Shown here: in pieces, positions 15,748 to 24,703 of the stretch
How positions within the stretch are numbered: the first letter of the stretch is position 1
Layout: each line of letters begins with the position of its first letter
NCBI RefSeq assembly: GCF_046297875.1
Contig: NZ_JBKBHD010000001.1
Coordinates: 248,001-312,000 of the forward strand
DNA length: 64,000 nucleotides
Reading direction: 5' to 3'
Source of the DNA: Parvibaculum sp046297875
Lineage (GTDB): Bacteria > Pseudomonadota > Alphaproteobacteria > Parvibaculales > Parvibaculaceae
Notes under the pieces: generated by a model
What the model was told of the DNA's origin: nothing
The model's input: only the letters and a program-made list of their open reading frames with translations
The model's database searches: none
Made by a program: the position numbers and the translations under genes

Positions 15748-17742
15748 ATGAAACGTGCCGTGGGCAAAGGGCCGCAAGACCAGCGCGCCGAATGCGATGC
15801 GGCAGCGTCATGTCCGGCTTCCGGCGAGCGCTTCTACCGCGCGCTGGTCGAGAACACCGGCGATATTCTGACCATTCTCGATCGGAATGGCAGGGTCATC
15901 TTCCAGAATCCCGCCGTGCGTCATCTGCTCGCCATGACGGAAGAATCGTTCACCGGCAAGCTGGCGCGCGATTTCATTCACCCCGACGATCGCGAACGTA
16001 TTCAGAAGCGGATACTGGACTGTGCGGGCTCACCGGGTTCGGAATTCGTCGAGGTCTTGCGCCTGTCGCACAAGCACGGGAGTTGGCGCCGGGTCGAGAC
16101 GCGCGGCCGCAATCTGCTCGACGATCCGAATGTCGCAGGCATTCTCTGCGTCTCTCGCGACGTCACCGAGGCGCATCAGCTCGAACATCAGTTGCGCGAA
16201 GCCGAACAGCTTGCCCGCTTCGGGCATTGGCGCTGGATCAAGGGCGCACCTGCGCCGCAATGGTCGAAAGGCGTGGCGCGCATTCTCGGGCTCGAGGAAG
16301 ACAGGCTGCCCGCCGGCGGCGACTGGTACGAACAGCTGGTGCATCCGGAGGATTGCGACGAATTGCTGTCGAAGTTTCTCGATGCCTTCGAGACGCATGA
16401 GCCCGTCACCTGCATCACGCGCCTCCGCTCGGGCAATGGCGACTATCGCCATATCAAGACCTATGCCTATGCGGAAGTGGATGCCTTCAACGAGATCGGG
16501 GCACTGGTGGGTCTTGCGGAAGACGTGCACGAGGAAATTGAAGCAGCCGAAGCTCTCAAGGCGAGCGAGGCCAAGTACCGCTTGATGACGGAGCAGGCAT
16601 CGGACGTCGTCGCACACTACGATGCCGAATCGCGGATGATGTTCATCTCGCCCGCCGTCGAGAACATTCTGGGACGCAAGCCGGAGGAATTCATCGGCAA
16701 GCCGGTCTCCGAGGAAATGATCCATCCTGACGACTTCGCCCGCGCGCGCGACGCCTTCGTACAATGCGTCACGACGGGCGATCCGGTCCATTTCGACTAC
16801 CGGTTTCTGCACAACCAAGGCCACTATATCTGGCTTGAGACGACAATGCGCCGCGCAGTGAATGCCGAGGGCAAGCGCATGGCGGAAGTCGTTGGTGTCA
16901 CCCGCGACATCAGCGAACGCAAAAGATACGAGATCGACCTTCTCGATGCACGCGAGCGCGCGGAAGCGGCCAACCGAACAAAGTCCCGATTCCTTGCAAA
17001 TATGAGCCACGAGCTTCGCACACCGCTCAATGCCATTATCGGCTTCTCGGAAATATTGCGGATGCAGATGTTCGGGGAACTCGGCCACCCCCGGTACAAC
17101 GAATATGCGCAGCTCATCAATGAAAGCGGCGCGCTGCTGCTCGACCTGATCAGCGACATTCTCGACATGTCGAAAATCGAGGCAGGCAAGTATGAGCTTC
17201 ATGCCGAGGAGCTCGATGCCGCCGCGTTGATCGATTCCTGCGTCCGCCTCGTTCGCGGGCGCGCCGAGGAAAATACCATTCAGCTCGTGAAGAGGATCGA
17301 TTGCTCGGCAGGCGGCGCGATCACCGCGGATGAGCGCGCCGTGAAGCAGATCCTGCTCAATCTGCTGTCTAACTCGATCAAGTTCACACCGTCGCATGGC
17401 GTCGTGACGATCGAAGCCATCGCATCCGAACATTCGATCCGGTTCGTCGTGCGCGACACGGGGCGCGGCATACCGGAGGATCAGATTACGCGCCTCGGGC
17501 AGCCCTTCGAGCAGATCGTCACTGACGCCGCCCTTGCCAAGCAGGGAACGGGCCTCGGACTGGCGCTGGTGCGTTCGCTTGCGGAACTGCACGGCGGAAG
17601 CATGAAGATCGAAAGCGAAGCCGGCGCCGGCACCTCGGTCACGATCGATCTTCCGAAAGTGCCCTCCTGCCGGATTGGCGGCGATACGGCCCCAGCGGAA
17701 GCACCGGACGGAAACGGAGGCCTGCGGCGCGCCGCAGGCTGA
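15748..17742 (+). CDS. Cytoplasmic PAS-domain sensor histidine kinase
   Basis: This protein of about 664 residues has three PAS/PAC modules, a HisKA domain with phospho-acceptor His at residue 421 (FLANMSHELRTPLNAIIGFSE), and an HATPase_c domain with N box NLLSNSIKF, G1 DTGRGIPED and G2 GTGLGLALV. There is no membrane segment, so it senses an internal signal or acts on a partner. The HisKA region resembles PleC/DivJ-type kinases. No response regulator is adjacent. The frame is open from a GTG at 15712, but the ATG at 15748 has the better site (GGGGAAGAG). Confidence 0.9.
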   Translation: MKRAVGKGPQDQRAECDAAASCPASGERFYRALVENTGDILTILDRNGRVIFQNPAVRHLLAMTEESFTGKLARDFIHPDDRERIQKRILDCAGSPGSEFVEVLRLSHKHGSWRRVETRGRNLLDDPNVAGILCVSRDVTEAHQLEHQLREAEQLARFGHWRWIKGAPAPQWSKGVARILGLEEDRLPAGGDWYEQLVHPEDCDELLSKFLDAFETHEPVTCITRLRSGNGDYRHIKTYAYAEVDAFNEIGALVGLAEDVHEEIEAAEALKASEAKYRLMTEQASDVVAHYDAESRMMFISPAVENILGRKPEEFIGKPVSEEMIHPDDFARARDAFVQCVTTGDPVHFDYRFLHNQGHYIWLETTMRRAVNAEGKRMAEVVGVTRDISERKRYEIDLLDARERAEAANRTKSRFLANMSHELRTPLNAIIGFSEILRMQMFGELGHPRYNEYAQLINESGALLLDLISDILDMSKIEAGKYELHAEELDAAALIDSCVRLVRGRAEENTIQLVKRIDCSAGGAITADERAVKQILLNLLSNSIKFTPSHGVVTIEAIASEHSIRFVVRDTGRGIPEDQITRLGQPFEQIVTDAALAKQGTGLGLALVRSLAELHGGSMKIESEAGAGTSVTIDLPKVPSCRIGGDTAPAEAPDGNGGLRRAAG

Positions 17743-17745
17743 AAC

Positions 17746-18405
17746 TTAGCCCGCCATCATGCGCCGAAGGGCTTCGTCCAGCTCGGCAACCACCTTTGCA
17801 ACGACCGGGTTCTTGCCGATCGCCGCATAATAGGCCTCGGTGCGCGGCAGGCCGTTGAACGGCTGCTCCTGTCCGAACATCGGACCGATTTCCCGGAAGA
17901 AAAAGAGAACCGGAACAAGCGCGCAATCGGCCAGCGTCAACTGCCCTGCGACGGCGAAGTCCGGCCCTTCAATATAGTGCTCAAGCCATCCCATTGCCTT
18001 GCGCAGTTCGACGAGTTCTTTCGCGACGAGCTGCTGGTCGCGTCCAGCCGGATTGATCTGGCCAAACAGTTTCCCCATCGGACCCATGACATAGAGATCG
18101 CCGATGCGGCCGATCAGGCGCATCTTCGCCCGGTCCGCCGGCGCGTCGGGGCGCAGCGACACACCGAGCCCCTTGTCCTCAAGATATTCGCAGATCGTAT
18201 CCGACTCCGGCACCACGGTGCCGCCATCGACAAGCAGGGGAATCTTTCCCATCGGCGCGAGGCTTGTGAATTCGGCTTCGTGCGCAGGGTCCGGCAGGTC
18301 GATCAGCCAGACATCGAGATCCTTCGCATAGATCACCATGCGGCATCGGGCCGCAAACGGCGAGAGCTGCGAATTGTACATCTTCATGCCGGTCTGAATG
18401 CTCAT
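17746..18405 (-). CDS. Glutathione S-transferase family protein
   Basis: This 219-residue protein has a thioredoxin-like N-terminal domain (MYNSQLSPFAARCRMVIYAKDLD) with the glutathione-binding segment KIPLLVDGGTVVPESDTICEYLE at about 50-72, and an all-helical C-terminal domain. The SPFAARCR loop suggests a Ser- or Cys-type GST. The start at 18405 has an AGGTAG upstream; the open frame extends to 18435. It is convergent with the histidine kinase, with three bases between the stop codons. The substrate is unknown. Confidence 0.85.
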   Translation of the reverse strand: MSIQTGMKMYNSQLSPFAARCRMVIYAKDLDVWLIDLPDPAHEAEFTSLAPMGKIPLLVDGGTVVPESDTICEYLEDKGLGVSLRPDAPADRAKMRLIGRIGDLYVMGPMGKLFGQINPAGRDQQLVAKELVELRKAMGWLEHYIEGPDFAVAGQLTLADCALVPVLFFFREIGPMFGQEQPFNGLPRTEAYYAAIGKNPVVAKVVAELDEALRRMMAG

Positions 18406-18436
18406 CTGCGCTACCTGCCTGTCGCAAATCGTCACT

Positions 18437-18466
18437 GAAACGGCCGGCCCTTGCGGGACCGGCCGT
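18437..18466 (-). terminator. Terminator after the ACAD11-type dehydrogenase gene
   Basis: The arms ACGGCCGG and CCGGCCGT (18440-18447, 18459-18466) extend inward by CCC/GGG with one bulged A, and on the minus strand are followed by TTTC. The hairpin lies about 60 bases past the dehydrogenase stop codon and before the GST start. Confidence 0.65.
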
Positions 18467-18525
18467 CTTAACTCTCAGTCAGCCGCAGGCAGTTTGCCCG
18501 CGAAAGTCACGGCGCGGCGCCATGA

Positions 18526-19764
18526 TTACTCGGCCGCCGCGCGAAGCTTCGACTGATGCTTCTTGAACTCGAGCTTCGCAATGGTGCGCGCATGCACTTC
18601 GTCCGGGCCGTCCGCAAGGCGGAGCGTCCGCATGCCGGCATACATCTTCGCGAGGCCGAAATCCGTGGTCACGCCGCCGCCGCCATGGGCCTGGATCGCG
18701 TCGTCGATGACCTTGAGCGCGATATTGGGCGCAGCCACCTTGATCATGGCGATTTCGGCGCGGGCGACCTTGTTGCCCACCGTGTCCATCATGTAGGCGG
18801 CCTTCAGCGTCAGCAGGCGCGCCATTTCGATGTCGATGCGGGCGCGGGCAACACGCTCTTCCCAGACCGAATGTTCGGCGATCTTCTTGCCGAAGGCTTC
18901 GCGGGTGAGGAGGCGCTTCACCATGATCTCAAGCGCGCGCTCGGCAACGCCGATCGTGCGCATGCAGTGATGGATGCGGCCCGGCCCGAGACGGCCCTGG
19001 CTGATCTCGAAGCCGCGGCCTTCGCCGAGAAGCAGGTTCTCGGCCGGCACGCGAACATCCTTCAGGATCACTTCCGCATGGCCATGCGGCGCATCGTCAT
19101 AGCCGAAGACGGGAAGCATGCGCACGATCTCGATGCCCGGCGCATCCATCGGCACGAGGATCTGCGACTGCTGACGATAGGTGTCGGCCTTCGGATCGGT
19201 CTTGCCCATCAGGATCGCGATCTTGCAGCGCGGATCGCCCACGCCCGACGACCACCACTTGCGGCCATTGATGACGTATTCGTTGCCGTCGCGCTCGATT
19301 CGGGTCGAAATGTTCGTCGCGTCGGACGAGGCCACATCCGGTTCGGTCATCAGGAAGGCGGAGCGCATCTTTCCTTCGAGCAGCGGCTCCAGATATTCCT
19401 TCTTCTGGCGCTCATTGCCGTAGCGCTCGATCACTTCCATGTTGCCGGTGTCGGGCGCGGCGCAGTTGAAGACTTCCGACGACCAGCCGACGCGGCCCAT
19501 GATCTCGCACAGCGAGGCATATTCGAGATTGGTGAGGCCGCCACCGCGTTCCGATTCGGGCAGGAACAGGTTCCAGAGGCCGGCTTCCTTTGCCTTCGGC
19601 TTCAGATCCTCGAGGATCTGAGGCACCTGCCAGGGATTGCCCGCCTTGCGGAAGGCATCCATCTGGTCGGCATAGGTCTTTTCGTTCGGGTAGATGTACT
19701 CGTCCATGAACTTCTCGAGGCGAGCGAGCAGTTCCTTGGTTTTGTCGTTGTGTTCGAAATTCAT
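18526..19764 (-). CDS. Acyl-CoA dehydrogenase, ACAD10/ACAD11/LvaC type
   Basis: This 412-residue flavoenzyme is strikingly like the dehydrogenase domain of human ACAD11: LGPGRIHHCMRTIGVAER, LTLKAAYMMDTVG, AEIAMIKVAAPN and LRLADGPDEVH are near-verbatim family motifs. In that last motif Asp takes the place of the usual catalytic Glu (YEGT in classic enzymes). Such enzymes act on 4-phosphorylated acyl-CoAs and eliminate phosphate, working after an APH-type kinase. In this genome the kinase and dehydrogenase are separate genes. GGGGAGAACA supports the start at 19764. A 7 bp inverted repeat (19792-19812) lies in its leader. Confidence 0.9.
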   Translation of the reverse strand: MNFEHNDKTKELLARLEKFMDEYIYPNEKTYADQMDAFRKAGNPWQVPQILEDLKPKAKEAGLWNLFLPESERGGGLTNLEYASLCEIMGRVGWSSEVFNCAAPDTGNMEVIERYGNERQKKEYLEPLLEGKMRSAFLMTEPDVASSDATNISTRIERDGNEYVINGRKWWSSGVGDPRCKIAILMGKTDPKADTYRQQSQILVPMDAPGIEIVRMLPVFGYDDAPHGHAEVILKDVRVPAENLLLGEGRGFEISQGRLGPGRIHHCMRTIGVAERALEIMVKRLLTREAFGKKIAEHSVWEERVARARIDIEMARLLTLKAAYMMDTVGNKVARAEIAMIKVAAPNIALKVIDDAIQAHGGGGVTTDFGLAKMYAGMRTLRLADGPDEVHARTIAKLEFKKHQSKLRAAAE

Positions 19765-19891
19765 TGTTCTCCCCTTGGCAGTTTTTCTGGGCGGGAGGAT
19801 CTGTGCCTCCCGTCGCAATGTCGAATGGCGGCACTCTATCGGGTTGGGGGGAGCAAATCACGCAGAAAGCCGCGACGGAAGATCGCGGGGC

Positions 19892-20359
19892 TCAGCTTCG
19901 CCGCACTGCGAAAAAATCACGCAGCAGCGACGCTGCGGCCGTCTCGCCGATGCCGCCATAGACCTCGGGGCGATGGTGGCAGGTCGGTTGTTCAAAGATG
20001 CGCGGCCCGTGGTCGACGCCGCCGCCCTTTTCATCTGCCGCGCCATAATAGAGCCGCCGCAGCCGGGCAAAGGAGATGGCCCCTGCGCACATGGGGCATG
20101 GCTCAAGGGTTACATAGAGGTCGCAGCCGGTCAGGCGTTCCGAGCCAAGCACCTGGCAGGCCTCGCGGATCGCCAGCAATTCGGCATGAGCCGTCGGGTC
20201 CTTCAGTTCGATTGTCCGGTTGCCCGCCTGGGCAATAACCTCCCCTTCCGGGCCGGTAATGACGGCGCCCACCGGCACCTCGCCGCGCGCGGCCGCGGCT
20301 TCTGCTTCGGCGAGCGCGAGGTCCATCGGTCGCAAGGCGGCTGCGGGTTCCTTTGTCAT
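19892..20359 (-). CDS. tadA: tRNA-specific adenosine deaminase
   Basis: TadA converts adenosine 34 to inosine in the anticodon of tRNA-Arg(ACG), and is essential in most bacteria. The 155-residue protein has the zinc-deaminase motifs TAHAEL (His ligand and catalytic Glu) and PCPMCAGAI (two Cys ligands). The frame is open up to 20401, where the protein would gain 14 unconserved residues. It is divergent from the pseudouridine synthase gene, the usual neighbour in alphaproteobacteria. Confidence 0.95.
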   Translation of the reverse strand: MTKEPAAALRPMDLALAEAEAAAARGEVPVGAVITGPEGEVIAQAGNRTIELKDPTAHAELLAIREACQVLGSERLTGCDLYVTLEPCPMCAGAISFARLRRLYYGAADEKGGGVDHGPRIFEQPTCHHRPEVYGGIGETAAASLLRDFFAVRRS

Positions 20360-20437
20360 GGCCGGACCCTGCCCCGCCGGTCCGGCCATGGCAAGCGGCA
20401 CCTTCCGGTTCGCCCTTCTGCCTGATAAAGATGGGCC

Positions 20438-21499
20438 ATGACACCTGCTCCCACCCGCTTGCCAGCCAAATCAGTCGAGGCGCCGGACGGCGACCGCATT
20501 GCGAAAGTGATTGCGCGCGCCGGCATCTGCTCGCGCCGCGAGGCGGAAAAGCTCATCGCCGATGGCCGCGTCACCGTGAACGGCAAGGTCATCTCCAGCC
20601 CCGCGCTCAATGTGACGGGGCGGGAGAAGATCACCGTCGACGGCAAGGAGCTCCCCGCGCAGGAGCCGGCGCGGCTCTGGCGCTATTACAAGGAGCCCGG
20701 CCTCGTCACCACGGCGCGCGATCCGGAGGGCCGGCCGACCGTTTTCGACAAGCTGCCCGCCAACATGCCCCGTGTGGTGTCTGTGGGAAGGCTAGACGTG
20801 AATACGGAAGGCCTGCTGCTCCTCACCAATGATGGCGAACTCGCAAGGCTGCTCGAATTGCCGTCGACCGGCTGGACGAGGCGCTACCGTGTGCGCGCCT
20901 ATGGCGTCGTGACCCAGGCCGACCTCGCTCGCCTGAAGGACGGCATCACGGTCGAAGGTGTGCGCTATGGCCCGATCGAGGCAACGCTCGACAAGGTGCA
21001 GGGATCGAATGTCTGGCTGACGCTCGGCCTCAAGGAAGGCAAGAACCGCGAAGTGAAGCGCGTGCTCGGGGCCCTCGGGCTTCGCGTGAACCGGCTTATC
21101 CGGCTTTCCTTCGGCCCCTTCCAGATCGGCGACATGCAGCCTGGCGAGGTAAAGCAAGTGCCGAACCGTGTGCTGATGGATCAGCTCGGCGCCCATGCGG
21201 CGCAGTTCGAGCAGCAGGCTGACGCTCCGGCGCCGCGCCCAATGCAGAAGGCGGGTCACGCGGGCGCAAAGCCCTCGGGTCCGAAGTCCGGTGGCGGCAA
21301 GCCCACAGGCAAACCGCCACGCCCGCATCGCGCCGGTGCGCCCGACAAAAAGGGCGGACCGGACAGGAATGCTGCGTCCGGAAACAGGGGTGGTGACAAG
21401 AGAGGCCCGGCGCAAAAGGGCCTGGCAAACAAAGGGCCGACGAGCAAATGCCCGATGAACAATGGAAAGCCCCATGCGGATCGTAGGCGGCGCCCTTAG
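20438..21499 (+). CDS. rluB: 23S rRNA pseudouridine synthase, RluB family
   Basis: This 353-residue enzyme isomerises a uridine of 23S rRNA. An S4 RNA-binding domain (IAKVIARAGICSRREAEKLI, about 21-40) precedes the catalytic domain with the active-site Asp in GRLDVNTEGLLLLTNDG (about 117-133). After about residue 250 there is a long low-complexity tail rich in Gly, Lys, Pro and Arg that probably binds RNA. The last 26 bases overlap rsmD. The exact target uridine is inferred from RluB similarity. Confidence 0.9.
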   Translation: MTPAPTRLPAKSVEAPDGDRIAKVIARAGICSRREAEKLIADGRVTVNGKVISSPALNVTGREKITVDGKELPAQEPARLWRYYKEPGLVTTARDPEGRPTVFDKLPANMPRVVSVGRLDVNTEGLLLLTNDGELARLLELPSTGWTRRYRVRAYGVVTQADLARLKDGITVEGVRYGPIEATLDKVQGSNVWLTLGLKEGKNREVKRVLGALGLRVNRLIRLSFGPFQIGDMQPGEVKQVPNRVLMDQLGAHAAQFEQQADAPAPRPMQKAGHAGAKPSGPKSGGGKPTGKPPRPHRAGAPDKKGGPDRNAASGNRGGDKRGPAQKGLANKGPTSKCPMNNGKPHADRRRRP

Positions 21500-22040
21500 A
21501 GGCCGCGCCATCGCAGCGCCGAAGGGCGATCTCGTGCGGCCGACCGGCGACCGCACGCGCGAGGCGCTGTTCAACATTCTCGCTCATGCGGATTTCGACG
21601 GCTTCGCGCTCGAAGGCGCGCGGGTGCTCGATCTCTTTTCCGGTTCCGGCGCACTTGGTATCGAAGCCATTTCGCGCGGCGCTTCTTTCGCGCTCTTCGT
21701 GGAGGAGCATGCGGAGAGCCGCGCCGCCATTCGCGAGAACCTCGAAACGCTCGGCCTGAACGGGAACGCAAAAATCTACAAGCGCGATGCAACGAAGCTC
21801 GGCCCCCGGCCCGGCAGCGTCGGTCCTGCTTTCATGCTGCTTTTCGCCGACCCTCCCTATGGAAAGGGGCTTGGCGGCGCGGCGCTCCTTTCCGCGCGCG
21901 AGGGCGGCTGGCTCACCGGGGATGCGCTTTGCGTTGTCGAGGAAAGCGCGCTTGCCGATTTCGAGGCGCCCGATGGCTTCGAGGAAGTCGACCGGCGGCG
22001 CTATCGCGACACCGAAATCATATTCATGCGGCTCCGCTGA
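21474..22040 (+). CDS. rsmD: 16S rRNA (guanine-966-N2)-methyltransferase
   Basis: This 188-residue enzyme methylates G966 of 16S rRNA with SAM. The motifs MRIVGGALRGR, RPTGDRTREALFNIL, LDLFSGSGALGIEAISRGA (SAM loop) and the catalytic ADPPYGKG are all present. An upstream in-frame ATG at 21462 exists, but MRIVGG is the conserved start. It overlaps the tail of the pseudouridine synthase gene, so its start lies inside the coding sequence for that basic tail. Confidence 0.95.
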   Translation: MRIVGGALRGRAIAAPKGDLVRPTGDRTREALFNILAHADFDGFALEGARVLDLFSGSGALGIEAISRGASFALFVEEHAESRAAIRENLETLGLNGNAKIYKRDATKLGPRPGSVGPAFMLLFADPPYGKGLGGAALLSAREGGWLTGDALCVVEESALADFEAPDGFEEVDRRRYRDTEIIFMRLR

Positions 22041-22069
22041 TCGCCGCCCCGCTGCCTGAGGAAATTCAA

Positions 22070-22930
22070 GTGACCCTGCTTTCCGGCCTTTCCGCCCTTG
22101 CCGACGACTATGATGCGCTGCTCTGCGATGTCTGGGGCGTGCTGCACAATGGGCGCGTGGCCTATCCGGGTGTGGCCGATGCCTTGGCGCGCTTCCGCGC
22201 CAAGGGCGGGCATGTGCTGCTGCTTTCAAATGCACCGCGGCCTTCCGATGCGCTGCCGGTCATGTTCCGCCAGATGGGCATTCCCGAAGATGTCTATGAC
22301 GGCATCCTGACCTCAGGCGATGCCACGAAAGCCTTCCTCGCCTCGCATGAACTCGGGACATGCTGCTATCACATCGGGCCCGAGCGCGATCTGCCGCTTT
22401 TCGAGAGCACCAATGTGGAGCGCGTCGGCGAGGCATCGGCGGGGTTCATTCTCGTCACCGGCCCGTTCGACGATGAAGTGGAAGTACCGGAGGATTACAG
22501 GGCGAGCTTCGAGCAACTGACGGCGCGGCGGCTGCCGCTGATCTGCGCAAACCCGGACATCGTGGTGGAACGCGGCGACCGCCACATCTATTGCGCCGGG
22601 GCGCTGGCAAAGCTCTATGGCGAAATGGGCGGCAAGGTCATCTATTTCGGCAAGCCGCATGGCCCGGTCTATGGCATTGCGAGGCAAAGGCTTGCTGCTT
22701 TTGCGGGAGCGGCAATAGAGGACAGCCGCATTCTGGCCGTGGGTGACGGGCCCCTGACCGACATCAAGGGCGCTAACGATGCCGGGATCGACGCCCTCTT
22801 CATCACCGGGGGCATTGCGGCGGCGGATTGCGGGCAATCCCCCGAAAATCCGGAGGAAGACAGGGTTTCGCATGTCCTGACCCGCGCCGGCGTGCGCGCT
22901 GTCGGCGCCATGCCGCGCCTCGTCTGGTGA
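22070..22930 (+). CDS. HAD superfamily class IIA hydrolase (TIGR01459-like)
   Basis: This 286-residue protein has the HAD motifs DVWGVLHNG (about 20-28; nucleophile Asp), LLSNAPRP, a Lys in YFGKPHGPVY, and VGDGPLTDIKGANDAGID. It resembles the NagD-like group annotated as TIGR01459 in alphaproteobacteria, probably a small phosphatase of unknown substrate. The start is GTG at 22070, supported by GAGGAAA six bases upstream. It lies between rsmD and ribF, all on the plus strand. Confidence 0.88.
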   Translation: MTLLSGLSALADDYDALLCDVWGVLHNGRVAYPGVADALARFRAKGGHVLLLSNAPRPSDALPVMFRQMGIPEDVYDGILTSGDATKAFLASHELGTCCYHIGPERDLPLFESTNVERVGEASAGFILVTGPFDDEVEVPEDYRASFEQLTARRLPLICANPDIVVERGDRHIYCAGALAKLYGEMGGKVIYFGKPHGPVYGIARQRLAAFAGAAIEDSRILAVGDGPLTDIKGANDAGIDALFITGGIAAADCGQSPENPEEDRVSHVLTRAGVRAVGAMPRLVW

Positions 22931-23030
22931 TGCAAGGCGATTTGCGGGGCTGCCCCGCATACTTGACGCTCCTCGGCCGATCCGCCATGACCTGTGGCCT
23001 GACATTCCTCCCGGAGCCTCCACCCCGTCC

Positions 23031-23981
23031 ATGAAGATCATCCGTCATTACGAGCAGATACCGCCCGGTCTCCGGGGCGCGGTCTATGCGCTCGGCAATT
23101 TCGACGGCGTACATCGCGGTCATCAGGAAGTTATCGGGCGGGCGGCCGAGATCGCGCGGGAGCTTGGCGTACCGCTCGGCGTCCTCGTCTTCGAGCCGCA
23201 TCCGCAGCAATTCTTCTTTCCCGAACGGCCCTTCTTCCGGCTGACGCCATTCCGCGCCAAGGCGCGGCTCCTCGAGCGCATTGGGGTCGACGTTCTGGCG
23301 GCGCTGCCATTCGACGACCGCATGTCGAAAATGCTGGCGCCGGAATTCGTCATGGACGTGCTGGTAAACGGGCTTCAGGCCGTGCATGTCGTGGCGGGCT
23401 ACGATTTCCGCTTCGGCAAGGGGCGCGGAGGCGATGCGGCGGCACTCGGCTATCTCGGCCACGTGGAAGGGTTTGGAGTCGACATCGTCGATGAAGTGAA
23501 GAATGGCGGTGTCACCTTCTCATCGACACGCATCCGCGAACTGCTCGGCAAGGGCGATCCGCGCGGCGCGGCCGAATTGCTCGGCCATTGGTGGACCGTC
23601 GAAACGCATATCCAGCAGGGTGACCAGCGCGGGCGCACCATCGGATTCCCGACCGCAAACCTGCCGCTCGAAGATCATGTCGAACCTGCCCTCGGCGTCT
23701 ACGCGGTGAGGGTCGAGATCGAGGACGGGCCGCACAAGGGCACATATGACGGGGTGGCGAATGTCGGCCGCCGTCCGACCTTCGACAAGCAGGATGTGCT
23801 GCTTGAGGCCCATATCTTCGAGTTCGCGGGCGACATTTATGGCGTCCATGCTGCCGTGTCCTTCATCGAATTCATCCGGCCCGAGCGGAAGTTTGACGGG
23901 CTCGACAGCCTGAAGGCGCAAATCGCGAAGGACAGCGAGAAGGCGCGCGAAATCCTCGCCGCGCTGCCAAAGGACGCATGA
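23031..23981 (+). CDS. ribF: Bifunctional riboflavin kinase / FAD synthetase
   Basis: This 316-residue enzyme phosphorylates riboflavin to FMN and adenylates FMN to FAD. The N-terminal FAD synthetase domain has GNFDGVHRGHQ and EPHPQQFF; STRIRELL closes it. The C-terminal kinase domain has the GRTIGFPTANLP motif. No FMN riboswitch is visible in the 100 bases upstream. Its stop codon overlaps the next gene (ATGA). The flavin supply fits the several FAD enzymes of the window. Confidence 0.97.
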   Translation: MKIIRHYEQIPPGLRGAVYALGNFDGVHRGHQEVIGRAAEIARELGVPLGVLVFEPHPQQFFFPERPFFRLTPFRAKARLLERIGVDVLAALPFDDRMSKMLAPEFVMDVLVNGLQAVHVVAGYDFRFGKGRGGDAAALGYLGHVEGFGVDIVDEVKNGGVTFSSTRIRELLGKGDPRGAAELLGHWWTVETHIQQGDQRGRTIGFPTANLPLEDHVEPALGVYAVRVEIEDGPHKGTYDGVANVGRRPTFDKQDVLLEAHIFEFAGDIYGVHAAVSFIEFIRPERKFDGLDSLKAQIAKDSEKAREILAALPKDA

Positions 23982-24640
23982 GCGCCGCCTGTGCCGATCC
24001 CGCCAGCTTTATCCGCCGCAATACAGCGCTGCACGAGCCGCCGCTTGTGCCCGAGGTGAAGCTCCACCTTGCCACCGAAATTGTGCCCATATGGCAAATG
24101 ACCGAGGAGGAGCTGGAGAAATCCGGTCTACCCCCTCCCTTCTGGGCCTTTGCCTGGGCCGGAGGTCAGGCGCTTTCCCGCTACATCCTGGACAATCCCG
24201 AGATTGTTGTCGGCAAGAGCGTTCTGGATTTTGGGGCCGGTTCGGGACTGATCGGCATTGCCGCGGCCAAGGCTGGCGCAACGAGAGTTCTTTCTGCGGA
24301 TATTGACGTATTTGCCGTCGCGGCAATCCATCTCAATGCCGCCGCCAACAATGTGAGTATTCAAGGTACCGCTGAGGATCTTGTCGGTGTGGCGAACATG
24401 GGTTGGGAAGTCATTCTGGTGGGCGACATGTGCTATGAGCGGCCGCTTGCGGAGCGGATCGAGACCTGGTTGCGGCGCCTTGCAGGCGAAGGCGTCACGG
24501 TTCTGATCGGCGATCCGGGGCGGACCTATCTACCCAAGACGGGTCTCGAAAAACTTGTCTCCTATGCCGTGATGACGACGCGGGAGCTTGAGGATACGGA
24601 TGTCCGAAATACAAGCGTCTGGCGTGTCCTGCCCGGCTGA
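23978..24640 (+). CDS. SAM-dependent methyltransferase, ETF-beta lysine methyltransferase-like
   Basis: This 220-residue protein has a class I SAM-binding core: VLDFGAGSGLIGIAAAKAGA (about residues 76-95) and the acidic SADID strand end. The segments PPFWAFAWAGGQALSRYIL before it and GDPGRTYLP later are characteristic of the METTL20/ETFBKMT group, which methylates lysines of the electron transfer flavoprotein beta subunit. It is coupled to ribF by a 4-base overlap, and ETF is an FAD protein, which suits this assignment. The substrate is inferred. Confidence 0.75.
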   Translation: MSAACADPASFIRRNTALHEPPLVPEVKLHLATEIVPIWQMTEEELEKSGLPPPFWAFAWAGGQALSRYILDNPEIVVGKSVLDFGAGSGLIGIAAAKAGATRVLSADIDVFAVAAIHLNAAANNVSIQGTAEDLVGVANMGWEVILVGDMCYERPLAERIETWLRRLAGEGVTVLIGDPGRTYLPKTGLEKLVSYAVMTTRELEDTDVRNTSVWRVLPG

Positions 24641-24703
24641 GTGTTCAGATTTCGACGGCTGAGGTTATTTCCCTGCACAGGGCCTTGCGCGGATTCCTGC
24701 TTC

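Noticed and set aside
19792..19812. The CGGGAGG/CCTCCCG hairpin as a terminator of tadA
   Set aside because: On the minus strand it is followed by A-rich rather than T-rich sequence and it lies in the leader of the dehydrogenase gene; a role is unclear.
22931..23030. An FMN riboswitch before ribF
   Set aside because: The gap is only 100 bases and none of the conserved RFN segments is present.
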